NCBI GenBank assembly: GCA_003184365.1
Contig: NKYR01000138.1
Location: 31,932 to 95,931, forward strand
Length of the DNA stretch: 64,000 nucleotides
Reading direction: 5' to 3'
Source: Evernia prunastri
Lineage: Eukaryota; Ascomycota; Lecanoromycetes; Lecanorales; Parmeliaceae
The notes beneath the pieces were generated by a model that saw nothing but the letters and a program-made list of their open reading frames with translations, was not told where the DNA came from and ran no database searches. Numbering within the stretch: the stretch's first letter is position 1; every line of letters starts with the position of its first letter. The translations under genes and the position numbers were made by a program. Below, piece after piece: positions 22,045 through 33,238 of this stretch.

Positions 22045-24390
22045 TTATGATACGTACCAAGTCTGGTCCAGATACTCTTCCTTGTACTCCGCCAACATCC
22101 GTAATCCTAATCTGTTCCTGAGCCATTCTCCCACATGTACTGTTGCCTTCTCAGCTTCTCCTATATATCTAGACCAATCTTCGCCATGCCTTTGTCTCTC
22201 ACTGTCAATCTCCTCTGGCTCTGGTAACGTCAAATCAATGTAGCAAATGTATCTCGTATATATAGCTGTCCTTCCCAGATCCAAAAAGTTCAGGGTAGAA
22301 TTTGTCCGCTTATGAATCGATACCAGAGCAGCAGGAATCTTATCGATTTCGTGGGGTAGATTCCGCGTGATCTTGAGAGTAGGACAGATAATGCCTAGCT
22401 GGGAGGTCCCTGGCGTATGTCCAAGCGCTTCCAGTGCTTCTGATGAAGGTGGCAGGTTAGAGATTGTACTATCGTATGACGCTTTGTACCACTGCTGGTT
22501 TGCCGTATTTCGAAAGAGAAACCACTGTCGTGGTAGTAGCATGGGGGTAAGAACGAAGCCCGGGAGCGTGACTTCGAGACCCACGCCAGGGCGAAGCCGT
22601 GCGGGACGGTAGTAAACATACGGACGTGCTCTCCAGAACTCACGCCGCATCCATCTATACCCCAATTGTTCGAACTTTGGCCCAGAGCAGAAAAGAAGAC
22701 CGTGAGGGATGTGTTTCCACACGGAGAGTAGTTGGAACTCTCGGCTTTCTACCTCTGTTTCTTGGAGCTTTGTCACGGCGGCGGAGCTGAGACCCAAAAG
22801 TATGGCTAAGCAAATTAGCTCGTCTCCTTTCCAGCTCGTCGCGCGGCCGATGAAACCCTGCAAAGCAACACCGAAAGCGTGCGATTGGTCTCTAATACTA
22901 ATAGGGGAATACTCATTGGAGTTGAATGCTTTCCGCATGAAGGTTAGGTTGTAATGGAAGTAGCCAACATCGATAGGAATTGAGTCTGTCACGAATGGTC
23001 TGGCATTCCAATCGCTCGTCAGCTTTTTTCTTATATCAACAAGGTTCAGGGCGCCGTCCGCAAATTGGACACACAGCTTCAGGGATCCCAAAGAACCTTC
23101 TAAAAGCGTCCAGACGCGGCGCATCCAGCCACAGCAAGACACGCGTACCAGGAGCTCTTCGACCGGGAGATCAAGAGATACCTGCTGGATCTCTGAATCC
23201 AGTACTAGGACAGTGGTCGCTTGTGCGTAAGTTCGGGCCATCCTGGAAATCGCAATTCTACGGAATGGAGGCTTAACGGGAACACAAAGCGTATCGATCC
23301 AGATGTAGACCGAGTTCGAGTGGACCGCTCTTTTGAATGCCGGTAATGGCCAAGTCTCTGAGATAGTCAAGGCGCTTACTATGCCATGAAGCCTTTGCAG
23401 CTGACATGCTGGAAGGGAGTTCTGCTGCCAATTTCCAAGTCCGTCTGACCATACATGAGAGAAGGCGCAGAATGTAATGCCAAATCGATGTTGGACAACA
23501 TCGATGAACGAGCTAACGCTACCTGTAGGGGAAGCAATCTTAATGACGGGTATGCCGCCAGTCGCCAGAATTTTGTTCACTTTCTCAACGGGGACCTCAA
23601 TATGACCACAATCGCAATTCACCCTCACGTGCTTAGTTGGGTACTTCCCACCTTCAATATGATGTGCCACACACCTTTCGATCATACAATTCTGGTGAGA
23701 TCTCCCTTCTGGCGCGTCTCGCTTTACCGTGCTGACGAAGTAGCTGAGGATAATGCTCCCGTACTCGGCAATTCGCCCAATATCATTAATGCACCATCCT
23801 ATTGAGGCTAATCGGTCGCTGATGATAGGCGAGTGGCCCCATCTCCGCTTCACAATCTTGAATCCAATTAATCTCTGCTTCTGCGACAAAGACGATTCCA
23901 GTGTTGCTCCAAGGGCCATGATCGAAAGCGAAACCTCCGGAGGAAGGGGGCATTGAGTCGCACCAAGGTGACCCCCTGATAGATGAACAGCGTAGTTGTT
24001 CGCTTCCTGTAGACATCGGCTAATTCTCGATTGAGCGTCCGGAAGGCCGCCTTTCGAGAAGGTTGCCATCCACCGCCGGATGTAAGGTGGTAAAGACTGT
24101 TTCGTCGTAATGAAGCTATGGCCTTGATGGTCTTCCGTCACAAAGTCTTCTCGTTCCACATGCGTGCCAAGGACTTCGCTCATCATGCCAAAATAAAGCC
24201 ATGCCTGCAGAAACGCAGCAGTGATTCCGGGTGAGTGTTCTGTAAAATCTCCCGCAAGTAAACGCTTTTTGTCAAAGCCCATGCGTGCTGGGAATCCTGT
24301 AAAACCCTCATCATCATACACAAAATTTACGAGGTATGAGACTTGGGGATACGGAAACGCTGGCTGTGATGCTTGTGGGAGATGGTCCAT
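22045..24390 (-). CDS. HET-domain protein 2
   Basis: Single uninterrupted exon, 781 residues from the ATG at 24390 (MDHLPQASQ), chosen because it matches the paralogs. HET core near residue 310 (AFSHVWSDGLGN), then IWIDTLCVPVKPP. It shares the N-terminal LQAWLYFGMM motif, the Cys/His cluster before HET (HQNCMIERC, then H...CDCGH) and the C-terminal LGYRWM and TLPGFVL motifs with its neighbours. It lacks the introns of the other two, so an intron-loss or retro-copy history is possible. Transcribed toward HET gene 1; 454 bases separate its start from that of HET gene 3. Confidence 0.9.
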   Translation of the reverse strand: MDHLPQASQPAFPYPQVSYLVNFVYDDEGFTGFPARMGFDKKRLLAGDFTEHSPGITAAFLQAWLYFGMMSEVLGTHVEREDFVTEDHQGHSFITTKQSLPPYIRRWMATFSKGGLPDAQSRISRCLQEANNYAVHLSGGHLGATQCPLPPEVSLSIMALGATLESSLSQKQRLIGFKIVKRRWGHSPIISDRLASIGWCINDIGRIAEYGSIILSYFVSTVKRDAPEGRSHQNCMIERCVAHHIEGGKYPTKHVRVNCDCGHIEVPVEKVNKILATGGIPVIKIASPTGSVSSFIDVVQHRFGITFCAFSHVWSDGLGNWQQNSLPACQLQRLHGIVSALTISETWPLPAFKRAVHSNSVYIWIDTLCVPVKPPFRRIAISRMARTYAQATTVLVLDSEIQQVSLDLPVEELLVRVSCCGWMRRVWTLLEGSLGSLKLCVQFADGALNLVDIRKKLTSDWNARPFVTDSIPIDVGYFHYNLTFMRKAFNSNEYSPISIRDQSHAFGVALQGFIGRATSWKGDELICLAILLGLSSAAVTKLQETEVESREFQLLSVWKHIPHGLLFCSGPKFEQLGYRWMRREFWRARPYVYYRPARLRPGVGLEVTLPGFVLTPMLLPRQWFLFRNTANQQWYKASYDSTISNLPPSSEALEALGHTPGTSQLGIICPTLKITRNLPHEIDKIPAALVSIHKRTNSTLNFLDLGRTAIYTRYICYIDLTLPEPEEIDSERQRHGEDWSRYIGEAEKATVHVGEWLRNRLGLRMLAEYKEEYLDQTWYVS

Positions 24391-24844
24391 CTGACGCAAT
24401 GAAGGTCAAGGACAGTCATTGGGATGAAGGCAAGGCATGAGGATACTGAAGGACAACTCGTTGATCCAGCGATCGCTAGAATTTTATACAAGCATGCCCC
24501 AGTGCCCACCACCAAGTCCCTACTTGTAGGACAATCATTTGAGCGACGACGGGGTCCTCGCTATTGTTCGTGTAGGACACTTGATACGCTATCTAGGAGC
24601 GCTAGCACCAGCTTCAGGATATCTTACCTCAGACCTCAAGGTGTCAGGCCTCCATGGCCAAATTAGGAACGCAGCTATGTTGCATCTCCGGCATGATACA
24701 CGTTTTACGAGTACGCTCCAGTGGAAGAGCCCTCTCAACCGAGCTTCTTTCCCGACACTACGAGTACATCTGAGTGCCTTTACCACGAGTACTGCTTGAA
24801 TGAATAAAGAGGTTGTCGGCCTTCTGAAAATGGGTTGAGAACCC

Positions 24845-27291
24845 ATGGATCACATTAAGCTTCCCATCCACTCCTTGCAGCTGGTGCTGAAAGTTCCGTA
24901 TCTAGCCCAATATCATCCACTGTGGGCCTACGACAACTTAGGCTTCCTTGATTTTCCGGAACGGAAAGGATTTGATAGAATCAAATTTGTACGTGCGCAG
25001 TACGGGCCAAGGGAACTCGATTTTGCGATGGCTATGATGCAGTCATGGTGTTATTTTGGTCTGGTCGTTGAATTCTTCAAGGTGTTCGACATCAGTATCT
25101 CTATAGAAGAACTTGTAGACAGAGATGCATCAGGTGTCAGTTCAGTGATGAGTTGTCGCCTGCCAGGCTTACTGAGCAAACTGGAGAGTATGGAGAGACA
25201 GATTGATGATGAAGACGAGCGAGCAGAGAAATTTCAGGCTCTTGATTCCCTTTTGACTTGCGCCAGTGCTTTTGTATCCCGAATTGATGTTGAACTTCTC
25301 AAGAGTCAATATACTAAGCATGCTCTACTCTTTCAATGCATTGGCCAAGTCCTGCCCTCCGTATTGGACGTTGTACATCTTTCCATCATCCTTCTCGGTC
25401 AGTATCTAGACTTGGGCGCTAGCCTGATCAATACATATGGAAATTCTTGGGGCCATAGCCCATATCTCCGGCAACGCCTGCTACACGCTGGGTGGTGCCG
25501 CAGCGAGGTCTATTCATTCTTCGACCAACTTTCGGAAAACCCCGCATGTTTGTACTACATTTCAGGAATAGATCGGCACACGGATGACAGAGCACACGAG
25601 CATCGTTGTTGCGGAGACTCCCCCAGATGCAACCGAGAGAACCTTGATCGAGAGCACTATAGAACCCAGCATGCCCTGGGCTGCGTCAATCGCGACAGTT
25701 GTCCGAATATTTCCTTTGAGGAGCCGGAATGTCCTAACATCTACTCAATTGTCAGCAGAGGCCTAATCCCAGTCGTTACGGCCAGCCCAGGAGCCAGTGG
25801 TCAGAAACCAATTTGCTCAGTTAAAAGCATTTCACCTTTGAGTAATCACCACAGTGATCCTAGCGAAACTAAAATTGCCCCGTTCCCCTACGTCTGCATC
25901 TCTCACGTCTGGTCTGAGTAAGACTCCCTCCTCATCATCCCATAAATAGCACTCATTTTTTCAAATTTAGTGGATTAGGGAATCTCAAAGAGAACGCCAT
26001 TCCACAATGTCAGATGCTTCGACTTCAAGATCTCGTCAACAAACTGTTTGAGCCGGAGCAACGACCTGTTCATTTCTGGCTGGACACTCTATGCGTTCCT
26101 CTCCACCATCCGCTCCGACGCATGGCCATAAATTCGATGAAGTCAATATACGAGGGGGCCTGCAAGGTGCTTGTCATTGATTCCATACTTGGTCAAACAC
26201 CAGTGCAAGATACGAATAGCGTGGAACTAGCTACGCGCGTACGAGTGTCAACTTGGGGTCGGCGCCTCTGGACATTCCATGAAGCTTGCCTTGCCCAACG
26301 ACTGTACTACCAATATCAAGACGAGGCTTTGACATTGCCAGATCTCCGCAATATTGCGTTGGGGCGACAGTTCAAGGGAGACGAGCAATGGCGCAGATTA
26401 TGTGGTGATAGACCAGTTTTCAGTCTACCAATCAGTGAGGGTCCGATGGATCTGGTCGAGGTATTCCACCGGAAGTCGTCCATGGATCCTGTGGAAGCAG
26501 AAGCACTGAGGTGGATGGCAAGTCAAGAAGACTATTTCAAAAGGGTCTCAGGACAGCCGCACTTCAGAAGAATATCCGATCTGACTAATTGCCTACGTTA
26601 TCGATGGACAAGCTGGCTTGAAGACGAGACCATCTGTCTATCAGGACTTTTGGGGCTGAAAGTTGAACAACTGACTTCTATAAACGAAATCGACAGTGTG
26701 ACAACCCAGGAGCGCCGTATGCAACGATTTCTCGGTTCTCTAGATGAGGTGCCGGCGGATGTTCTGTTCTTGCAAAAGCCACGCTTGAAGCAGAAGGGCT
26801 CAGGGTGGATGCCAAACTCTTTCCTTGGCAATCCTTTCAGCGTGTATACAGGGGGGTTCGAAAAAGGCACCCCAACGAATGAAGGCCTACTTGTACGTCT
26901 TCCGGGAATGCTGATCCAAGGGAATGGCTTGAGGCCCTCCCCTGAAAGCATCTATGTTAGATATGAGGAAGTCTCGGTGAGGATAACATGCACCAATACT
27001 GCTGGGTCCGCATGGGACGACCACTGTCAAAGAACTAGTGCCGTCATCTTCCGGTACCCATTCAATGTGACTGGTTCACCTGCACCCGGAATGGTCAGCA
27101 TGCGAACGGAAGGGCTTTGGGTCACACTCAAGAATGAGAGCCATCAAGTAATTGATGATTGCATGGTTGTCGAATTCGGTCAACATGTATCTGTCGAAAC
27201 GTGCGCAGTCAACAACCTTTCTCAGGATACTCAGGAGCTATTGGTTTTTGCCGAGAGTCGTGGACCGAGGCAGTGCTGGTGCGTGGCTTGA
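24845..27291 (+). CDS. HET-domain protein 3
   Basis: Exons 24845-25917 and 25971-27291, intron 53 nt, 797 residues. The intron splits the HET core: CISHVWSE-like before it, D-G-L-G-N after it, then HFWLDTLCVPLHHP. The N-terminus MDHIKLPIH and the motif MQSWCYFGLV match the paralogs, as does the Cys/His module (HRCCGDSPRCN, HYRTQHALGC). C-terminal RLKQKGSGWMP and RLPGMLI correspond to the same conserved tail block. No extra effector domain recognised. Divergent from HET gene 2, so the 454-bp gap probably holds both promoters. Confidence 0.9.
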
Positions 27292-27621
27292 TTAGCAGTA
27301 GAGTGGCATCGTGCAGCCTGATTCCTGGTGGCCGTAGCGCACGGCGTTCCTCAGCTGCAGCTTCTTGCTTGCATTATGCAACCTCAATGGGTAATGCGCA
27401 CACCTCTAGAGATCTGTAGACCAGAACATTCAATTCGATGAAGGTGTGCGAGAATCGAACAGAGGGCGTTAACAGCATCGCATTTGGCAAACCTACATAC
27501 AGAGACTATCGCTACCTCGCTTTATCAAATCGTTCCTATATATCTCAGGCTCTTCTGAGCCCTTTCCGCCACTACTCGAATCGTACAATCTATCTAAATC
27601 TGCGCGCAATCATCACCACGC
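27292..27621. other. Convergent 3' intergenic region
   Basis: 330 bases between HET gene 3 and the membrane-protein gene, 3' ends facing each other. Nothing recognisable. Confidence 0.5.
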
Positions 27622-28979
27622 TTAGGTGGCTGGATTGCCGCCCTTGCTTCCTTCGACAGGTCCAAGGATCTGAGTGTGGGTCTCTGACAGGATGCTGGCA
27701 TCGTCCACTGAGTCTGCGTCGATATCTTTGATAACTGTATGACGACGTTGATTGGCAATTTTCCAAAACTTCTTTTGATCAGCTGGCGCCTGAAAACCGG
27801 CTGGATAGAAAATCGGCAATAGCGATGAGCCGACTAATGGGTACTGCGCTTCGACTTTGGCAAGTACACTTGATACTTTATTGCCACTCATGGTTTCAAC
27901 GAGCGCGATGTGAATTCCAAAAGCCTCTGGGCGGCGTACGTGTCCGGCTACGAAGATATTCTGCAGCATCCCAACAGTACCTATCGCTAGGAGGTCTGTA
28001 GATGGCATTAGCGAATAATGATATATGACATCTATTGGGGTGACTTACACCAAGCGCCTTGCTTCAGCCCAGCAACAGTTATTACCAGCGCCAACCAAAG
28101 CGCAGTCTGAATAGCGCTTCCAGTGCGAGTCGACAGCGCACAGGCAGTGTTCCCGTCACAGTAGGCCAAGATCTCCAAATCAGGAGCATCTTGGCTTCCC
28201 AATATCACGATAGCGTGCCGACTACCGTTTCCCTGAGTGACTGTGACAGTCCCGCCTCCACTCTTGGGACATTCCCACTTCTCCTTGCTCCACTGAGGGA
28301 GAGCGCCATGTGAAAACGCAAGGATGGTGCCGCAGACGGTGATCAACATGACAACCCATTCACCATACAAGCAGAGCGGCACAATGGCTATACTCAGTTG
28401 GATCATAACGACCGCAAAGCCGCTGCACCATACCCAATCATAAATTGGGCGTCCAGCTCTAGAACCTGGTATGAATCTGAATACTGAGACTCGTAAACTT
28501 TCCCAACTCGGGAAGTTTTTGTCTTTTGTGAACGGTTCTGCTTGCTGTTCATAGTCACGCAGTAGCCGTCCGATGACCCAGGACTTGTTGCTTCGGGCAT
28601 GACCACTCTTAGCACCTATCACGGTTGTCCTGAAATCGGCTGAAGGCATCAATCGCTGGTCTAGGAACTGCGAGCTAGAGTGATGGATACCGGAATTTCA
28701 AGCACAGCGAATACCTCCGATGGCAGAGAATAAGGCGCTCACTGAGTAGGCCGCCCATCCAAAGGAAAAGGCGACAGGTGTAAGCCGTCGGCCTACTAAT
28801 TGTGCGAGTGCCCGTTGAATGACGTCCGGGCCCAGGAGGAGCAATAGTGACAGTATATCACTTGGATTACTCCACTGGTTCTTTAGTTCCAAGACAGAGG
28901 TCACATCTTTGGCTGGAATTTGGCCGTGAAATTGGGAAACTCGACCCGGAATCTTCACAGAGGATAAGAATGGCGGCAT
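27622..28979 (-). CDS. Conserved fungal multi-pass membrane protein, function unknown
   Basis: Exons 28979-28715, 28660-28049 and 27995-27622 (introns 54 and 53 nt), 416 residues. Hydrophobic segments include ILSLLLLLGPDVI, FGWAAYSVSALFSAIGG, FAVVMIQLSIAIVPLCLYG, WVVMLITVCGTILAF and TALWLALVITVAG. Between them are a soluble loop with WECPKSGGGT and GNGSRHAIVILG, and near the end GTVGMLQNIFVAG followed by RRPEAFGI. I recognise this combination from many filamentous-fungal genomes as an uncharacterised membrane family, often near secondary-metabolism or HET genes; I know no biochemical role. All splice sites are canonical and restore these motifs across exons. Divergent from the F-box gene 932 bp away. 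Confidence 0.8.
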
Positions 28980-29911
28980 TGTTGTTGCCGTAGAAGGAAA
29001 GATAGTGGAGTAGAAGGAAATTAAGTCCTTGCTTATCGGTATGCGAATGATTTACGAAATGTTCGGACATAATATGATGAAAGCGCATAGAACGAACCCA
29101 CATTATAAGTGTATTACTCTCTCCTATTTCATGGGATCAGGCTGCTGTCAGCCTCTACGGCTTGGGCGGCGTAGGATCATGGAAGCGTGAACCTTGACGC
29201 TATCCATGCATGACCACGGCGGTCATGTAGGATTCTGGGAAAATTGGTCGAGCTGTGACGTACAACTTACACAGAGATACGCTTGATACTCGTACTCGAT
29301 CGTATACTACATAGCAAAACGTTCATTGCCGCCTCATGAAGCGCAGAAGGATACATCCTGCCTCATTGTATGCTCGCGCCAGCCAGTTCATAGCTCGCTT
29401 CTCATAGCTCGGACTTATATTGCAAGATTCGCCATCGTTTGACCGCAGTTCAACAGACACATAAGCCGGGCTCGCGGGGCTGATGAAAAGATATAATTTT
29501 ACTTTATGGTCGACAGGGGGAATGATCCTGGTCTCCTATTACCTTAGTATCCTTGTTTTGTAATCTATCCTCAACTTAGGATTATCTGACAGACAATAAA
29601 TATCATTATACATAATAATTATTTGATATGGATATCGCATATTAAAGCTATATGTATTGAAGACGAATTATTAGTTAATACATAGAAACAAGCGATGCCT
29701 TTCGGCAGGTACCAATAGCTAGCAAAGGCAAGTACCTTGCCTCAATGGCTCAGAAGCCTTCCGTGACACAAAGAGTGTCGCTGGATCCTCAGTGGAGGAT
29801 CCCGGAAAACCCCCTAGCTCCGAGGATGGGGGGGATGTCTAGTGGCTTGGCGAGCTTGCAACTTCGCTCACGGAAAGAAAGATCTCTGTTATGAAATCAT
29901 AAAAAGTCGCA
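28980..29911. promoter_or_regulatory. Divergent intergenic region, membrane protein / F-box gene
   Basis: 932 bases between two divergent starts, so it should hold both promoters. It includes an AT-rich core at about 29560-29700. No gene or RNA is evident. Confidence 0.45.
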
Positions 29912-31721
29912 ATGGCAAAGCGCTCTCGTCATAATCAAGAAGAATATGACCGCTCAGCCAAGCGTCTACGTCCGAACGATCCAGACAGACTGTCGCGCTT
30001 GAGCGATGAGCTTCTCCTAAGAACGCTCTCCTTCCTATCAGTCTCGGACCTTGTTCTCTGCCAAAGGTGCGCATGCGAAACATAATCCTAGACATCATCG
30101 CTGACCGTGCAGACTGTCTCGTCGTCTCAATTCCTTGACTGGGGACTCTCAACTTTGGAAGGCTCTGTTCTACGACCGTTTTGTACGCCCACGGGCTTCT
30201 CGGATACCAGGCGTTCGAGACCAGGAACAGTCTGCAAAATCTTTATACTACTCGTCCAAGATATCCAAATGGCTTGACGATGATCATCTTGTGAGGCGAG
30301 GGCGTGCGACCAATTGGAAGAGACAATATAAATTACGCCATAACTGGTCCAGGGGCAGCGCAAATGTTAGCGAGACCCCACTTGCAGAACACCCCTCGCA
30401 ACCTCCACTGCTAGTACGCTTACATCATGACATCGTTGTGACTGCGGACCCAGTCACCGGCTTGAGAGCATGGGTGCTGAAGGGGGATGATCGACTGATT
30501 GCTACCACGCCAATTCACACGGACAAGGACGAGAGCAGCGTGGGTCCGACATCTTTGGCGATTGATGAAATACAGTCGCGGAGTGATCGAGTGAATATAT
30601 CGCTTGGGTACGAAAATGGCAGCTTTGCGATATACACATTGCTGCGGAAAGACAGGAAATTCGCATGCCGATATGTGCACGCTCCATCCAGGAACGGCGC
30701 GATTCATGCCATTGCGTACGCTTCACCGTATCTTCTAACCATGACTGGAGCACCTCTACTGTCTCTATACCGCTTTCGCCATAAACCGGACGGAGTATCT
30801 CTCGAGACGACTTCCGATAGAGTAGACAACATTGATTCCATCTCCTTTCAGGACCCCAAAATACGTCGAGAAAGCTCTTACGGAAATAATTATGAAGTTT
30901 TTGACGACTACTTGGGAGGGGTAAATGATGATGCAATGATACAGCCTCCGACGTTGATATCCTCTCTGAGGTCGCAGACAGCCTATCCTCCGATATCACT
31001 TGCCATCAGGACTTCATCGACTAGCATCGTTGCTTCGATAGCTTATGCAATGCCCACTTGGACGTCTGGATGGTCCGTTGGATTGCAAGAGATCCGAATA
31101 ACACCAGGAGGCGCCATCGTTGATTCTCGAATGGCATCTGCAGCGACTCGAGGTGCTCTATCGCCACCAATAAATGCACAATTGCGTAGTTCCTTACACA
31201 ATCACAGTACGGCTATTTTGGATCAACAGGTGGTCACAGGGGTAAGGGTGGCTCTTGGCAGCAAACCAACATCTCTGTCATACAACCATCCATATTTATT
31301 ATCAGCTCACCCCGACAACACGCTCACGCTCTACATGGTAACATCAAATACCGAGGAGCTGAGCATAGGTCTAGGAAGCCGGTTGTGGGGTCACACATCT
31401 TCTGTTTCGGGGGCTCACGTTGGTGACCGTGGCAAAGCTGTCTCTGTCAGTGCAATAGGCAACGAGTTGCGGGTATGGCAGCTCGAAGGTGGAATGTCTT
31501 CGAGCACGTCCCGAAGACGAGCAGCTGCAGGCGAAGCCAGCGTGCAAGTACGTCCTGAGACTAACACTGTTACATCGGAGATAAACACAGAGACGACATC
31601 AAGAGCACTTGACGAATCGACAGTGACACGAGGCTGGGTTGCATTTGACGAAGAGAAGGTGGTACTACTTCGGGAGAAGATGATTGGAACTCAAGCGCTG
31701 GTGGTGTATGATTTTGCATAG
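29912..31721 (+). CDS. F-box protein with beta-propeller-like C-terminus
   Basis: Exons 29912-30066 and 30113-31721, intron 46 nt, 587 residues. N-terminus has a basic nuclear-type stretch (MAKRSRHN, AKRLRP) followed by an F-box at about residues 27-75 (LSDELLLRTLSFLSVSDLVL, then RLSRRLNSL and WKALFYDRF), the Skp1-binding motif of SCF ubiquitin ligases. The rest contains WD-like blades: ITPGGAIVDSR, HPDNTLTLYMV, LWGHTSSVSGAHV and GNELRVWQLEG. Such F-box/WD-type proteins select substrates for SCF-mediated ubiquitination; the target is unknown. The first exon carries the F-box start, and the splice junction falls inside the F-box (Q/RLSRR). Confidence 0.8.
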
Positions 31722-32207
31722 GGTACCTACTTTAAGATAACAGATTGGTAGATCTGTTTTGGATAAGATCCGGGTCATAGAGTAGGTAAGATGTTCCAGA
31801 TAGTGGAGTCATTTATTTTAACCTTATTTTCAATGACACATATCGTTCCTCATGGGCGACACTCCATGTGCTCCCAAATGACGTTGCAATGCCAAGATTC
31901 AGGGTTCTTAGCGAGCTTTCTTAGCGTCCTTGCCCCACGAGCCGAAGAAATCTCATGCTTGACATCTTTGACATCAAAACAAACCCTCCTTTCAACAACC
32001 TCACTTATACTGCAACGACTGACAATTCTCATTGCTTGAAGCCAAAGACCATATTGAATTATATTACTTTCGGTTTCTGATCAGAGTAAGTTGACCCTCA
32101 ATTCATTGCATCAATCAGAAGCATTGAGGAGTAGCCGTTCAAGTCACTGAAAATATTTTAACGCTGACCTTAAGTCCTTGCATAGCTCAATAATTTCTCG
32201 AGCAATT
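31722..32207. other. Intergenic region before the zinc-knuckle gene
   Basis: About 490 bases, holding the F-box gene 3' end and the GIS2-type promoter. Nothing else recognised. Confidence 0.5.
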
Positions 32208-33238
32208 ATGGATTACCAGCAACCTGGTGGACGTGGCTGCTATAACTGTACGTTACTCAATTGCTCCCCCCCTATCTCCCCTTGCTTGAAGAGCGGGAAC
32301 GCAAATCAGCTGGGCCGCAGTGCGCTCTACTGCCCCCCAATCTCCACACCATCCACGCTGGCTGTTCTCTTTTTTGTATCAGCGTTCTGCATCATCTCGT
32401 TGTCTTAAAGACACAGCCAAAAGATCTCTGAGTGACTGATGGCGATCTCATCAGGTGGTGATAGCTCTCACCAAGCCCGCGATTGCCCAAAGCGCGGCAC
32501 CCCAACCTGCTACAATTGTTAGCCTCGGGAAATCCTCATGAAAGCTGTGGACTGACGGTACTAGGTGGTGAGGAAGGCCATGTCTCCCGCGAATGCAATG
32601 CTCCTCAGAAAGAGAAGGCCTGTTACCGCTGCAATGAGGTCGGTCACTTGAGCCGAGAGTGTCCAAATGCTGGGGGAGGAGGTATGGGCGGCGGATATTC
32701 CGGTGGAGGAGGCGGTCAGGAGTGCTATAAAGTAACTCTTTTCGCTTCGGTCTCGGTTTAGCGCTGATTGTGGCCTGTAGTGCGGCAAGGTCGGCCATAT
32801 CGCTAGGAATTGCAGCGACGGCTACGCTGGGGGCGGAGGAGGCGGCTACGGAGGTGGAGGATACGGTGGAGGAGGTTACGGAGGAGGTGCAGGCCGTGGA
32901 GGAGGCGGAGGTATGTCCTTCATCGTTATTGAAGGGGCTTGCTCGCTCCCTCTCCTTCCTGCGTCTGTCTTTTTGGATATTGACGCTCCGTTATGCCTAG
33001 GCCAAACCTGCTATTCTTGCGGAGGCTACGGCCACATGTCCCGTGATTGCACTCAAGGCCAGAAATGCTACAACTGTAAGGCAAATCCGGTTTTGGAGGC
33101 ATCTTTCGGCTCTGACTGACAGCAACAGGTGGCGAGCAGGGACATTTGAGCCGCGACTGCCCATCGGAACCTTCTTCGGAGCGCGTCTGCTACAAGTGCA
33201 AGCAGCCTGGACACGTTCAGGCGGCTTGTGTCAATTGA
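32208..33238 (+). CDS. GIS2: CCHC zinc-knuckle nucleic-acid-binding protein (Gis2/Byr3/CNBP type)
   Basis: Six exons: 32208-32247, 32455-32517, 32565-32731, 32781-32910, 33001-33075 and 33129-33238, giving 194 residues. It encodes seven CX2CX4HX4C knuckles, such as [42 protein letters not shown] and [14 protein letters not shown], with a glycine-rich RGG-like linker ([12 protein letters not shown]) after the fourth. Seven knuckles and this size match yeast Gis2 and animal CNBP, which bind G-rich single-stranded RNA or DNA and act in translation and mRNA granules. Several introns cut a knuckle inside or near its first two Cys codons, so introns appear spread in step with the repeats. The first intron (207 nt) is the longest and may carry regulatory sequence. 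ATG choice is set by the first knuckle ten residues downstream. Confidence 0.9.
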
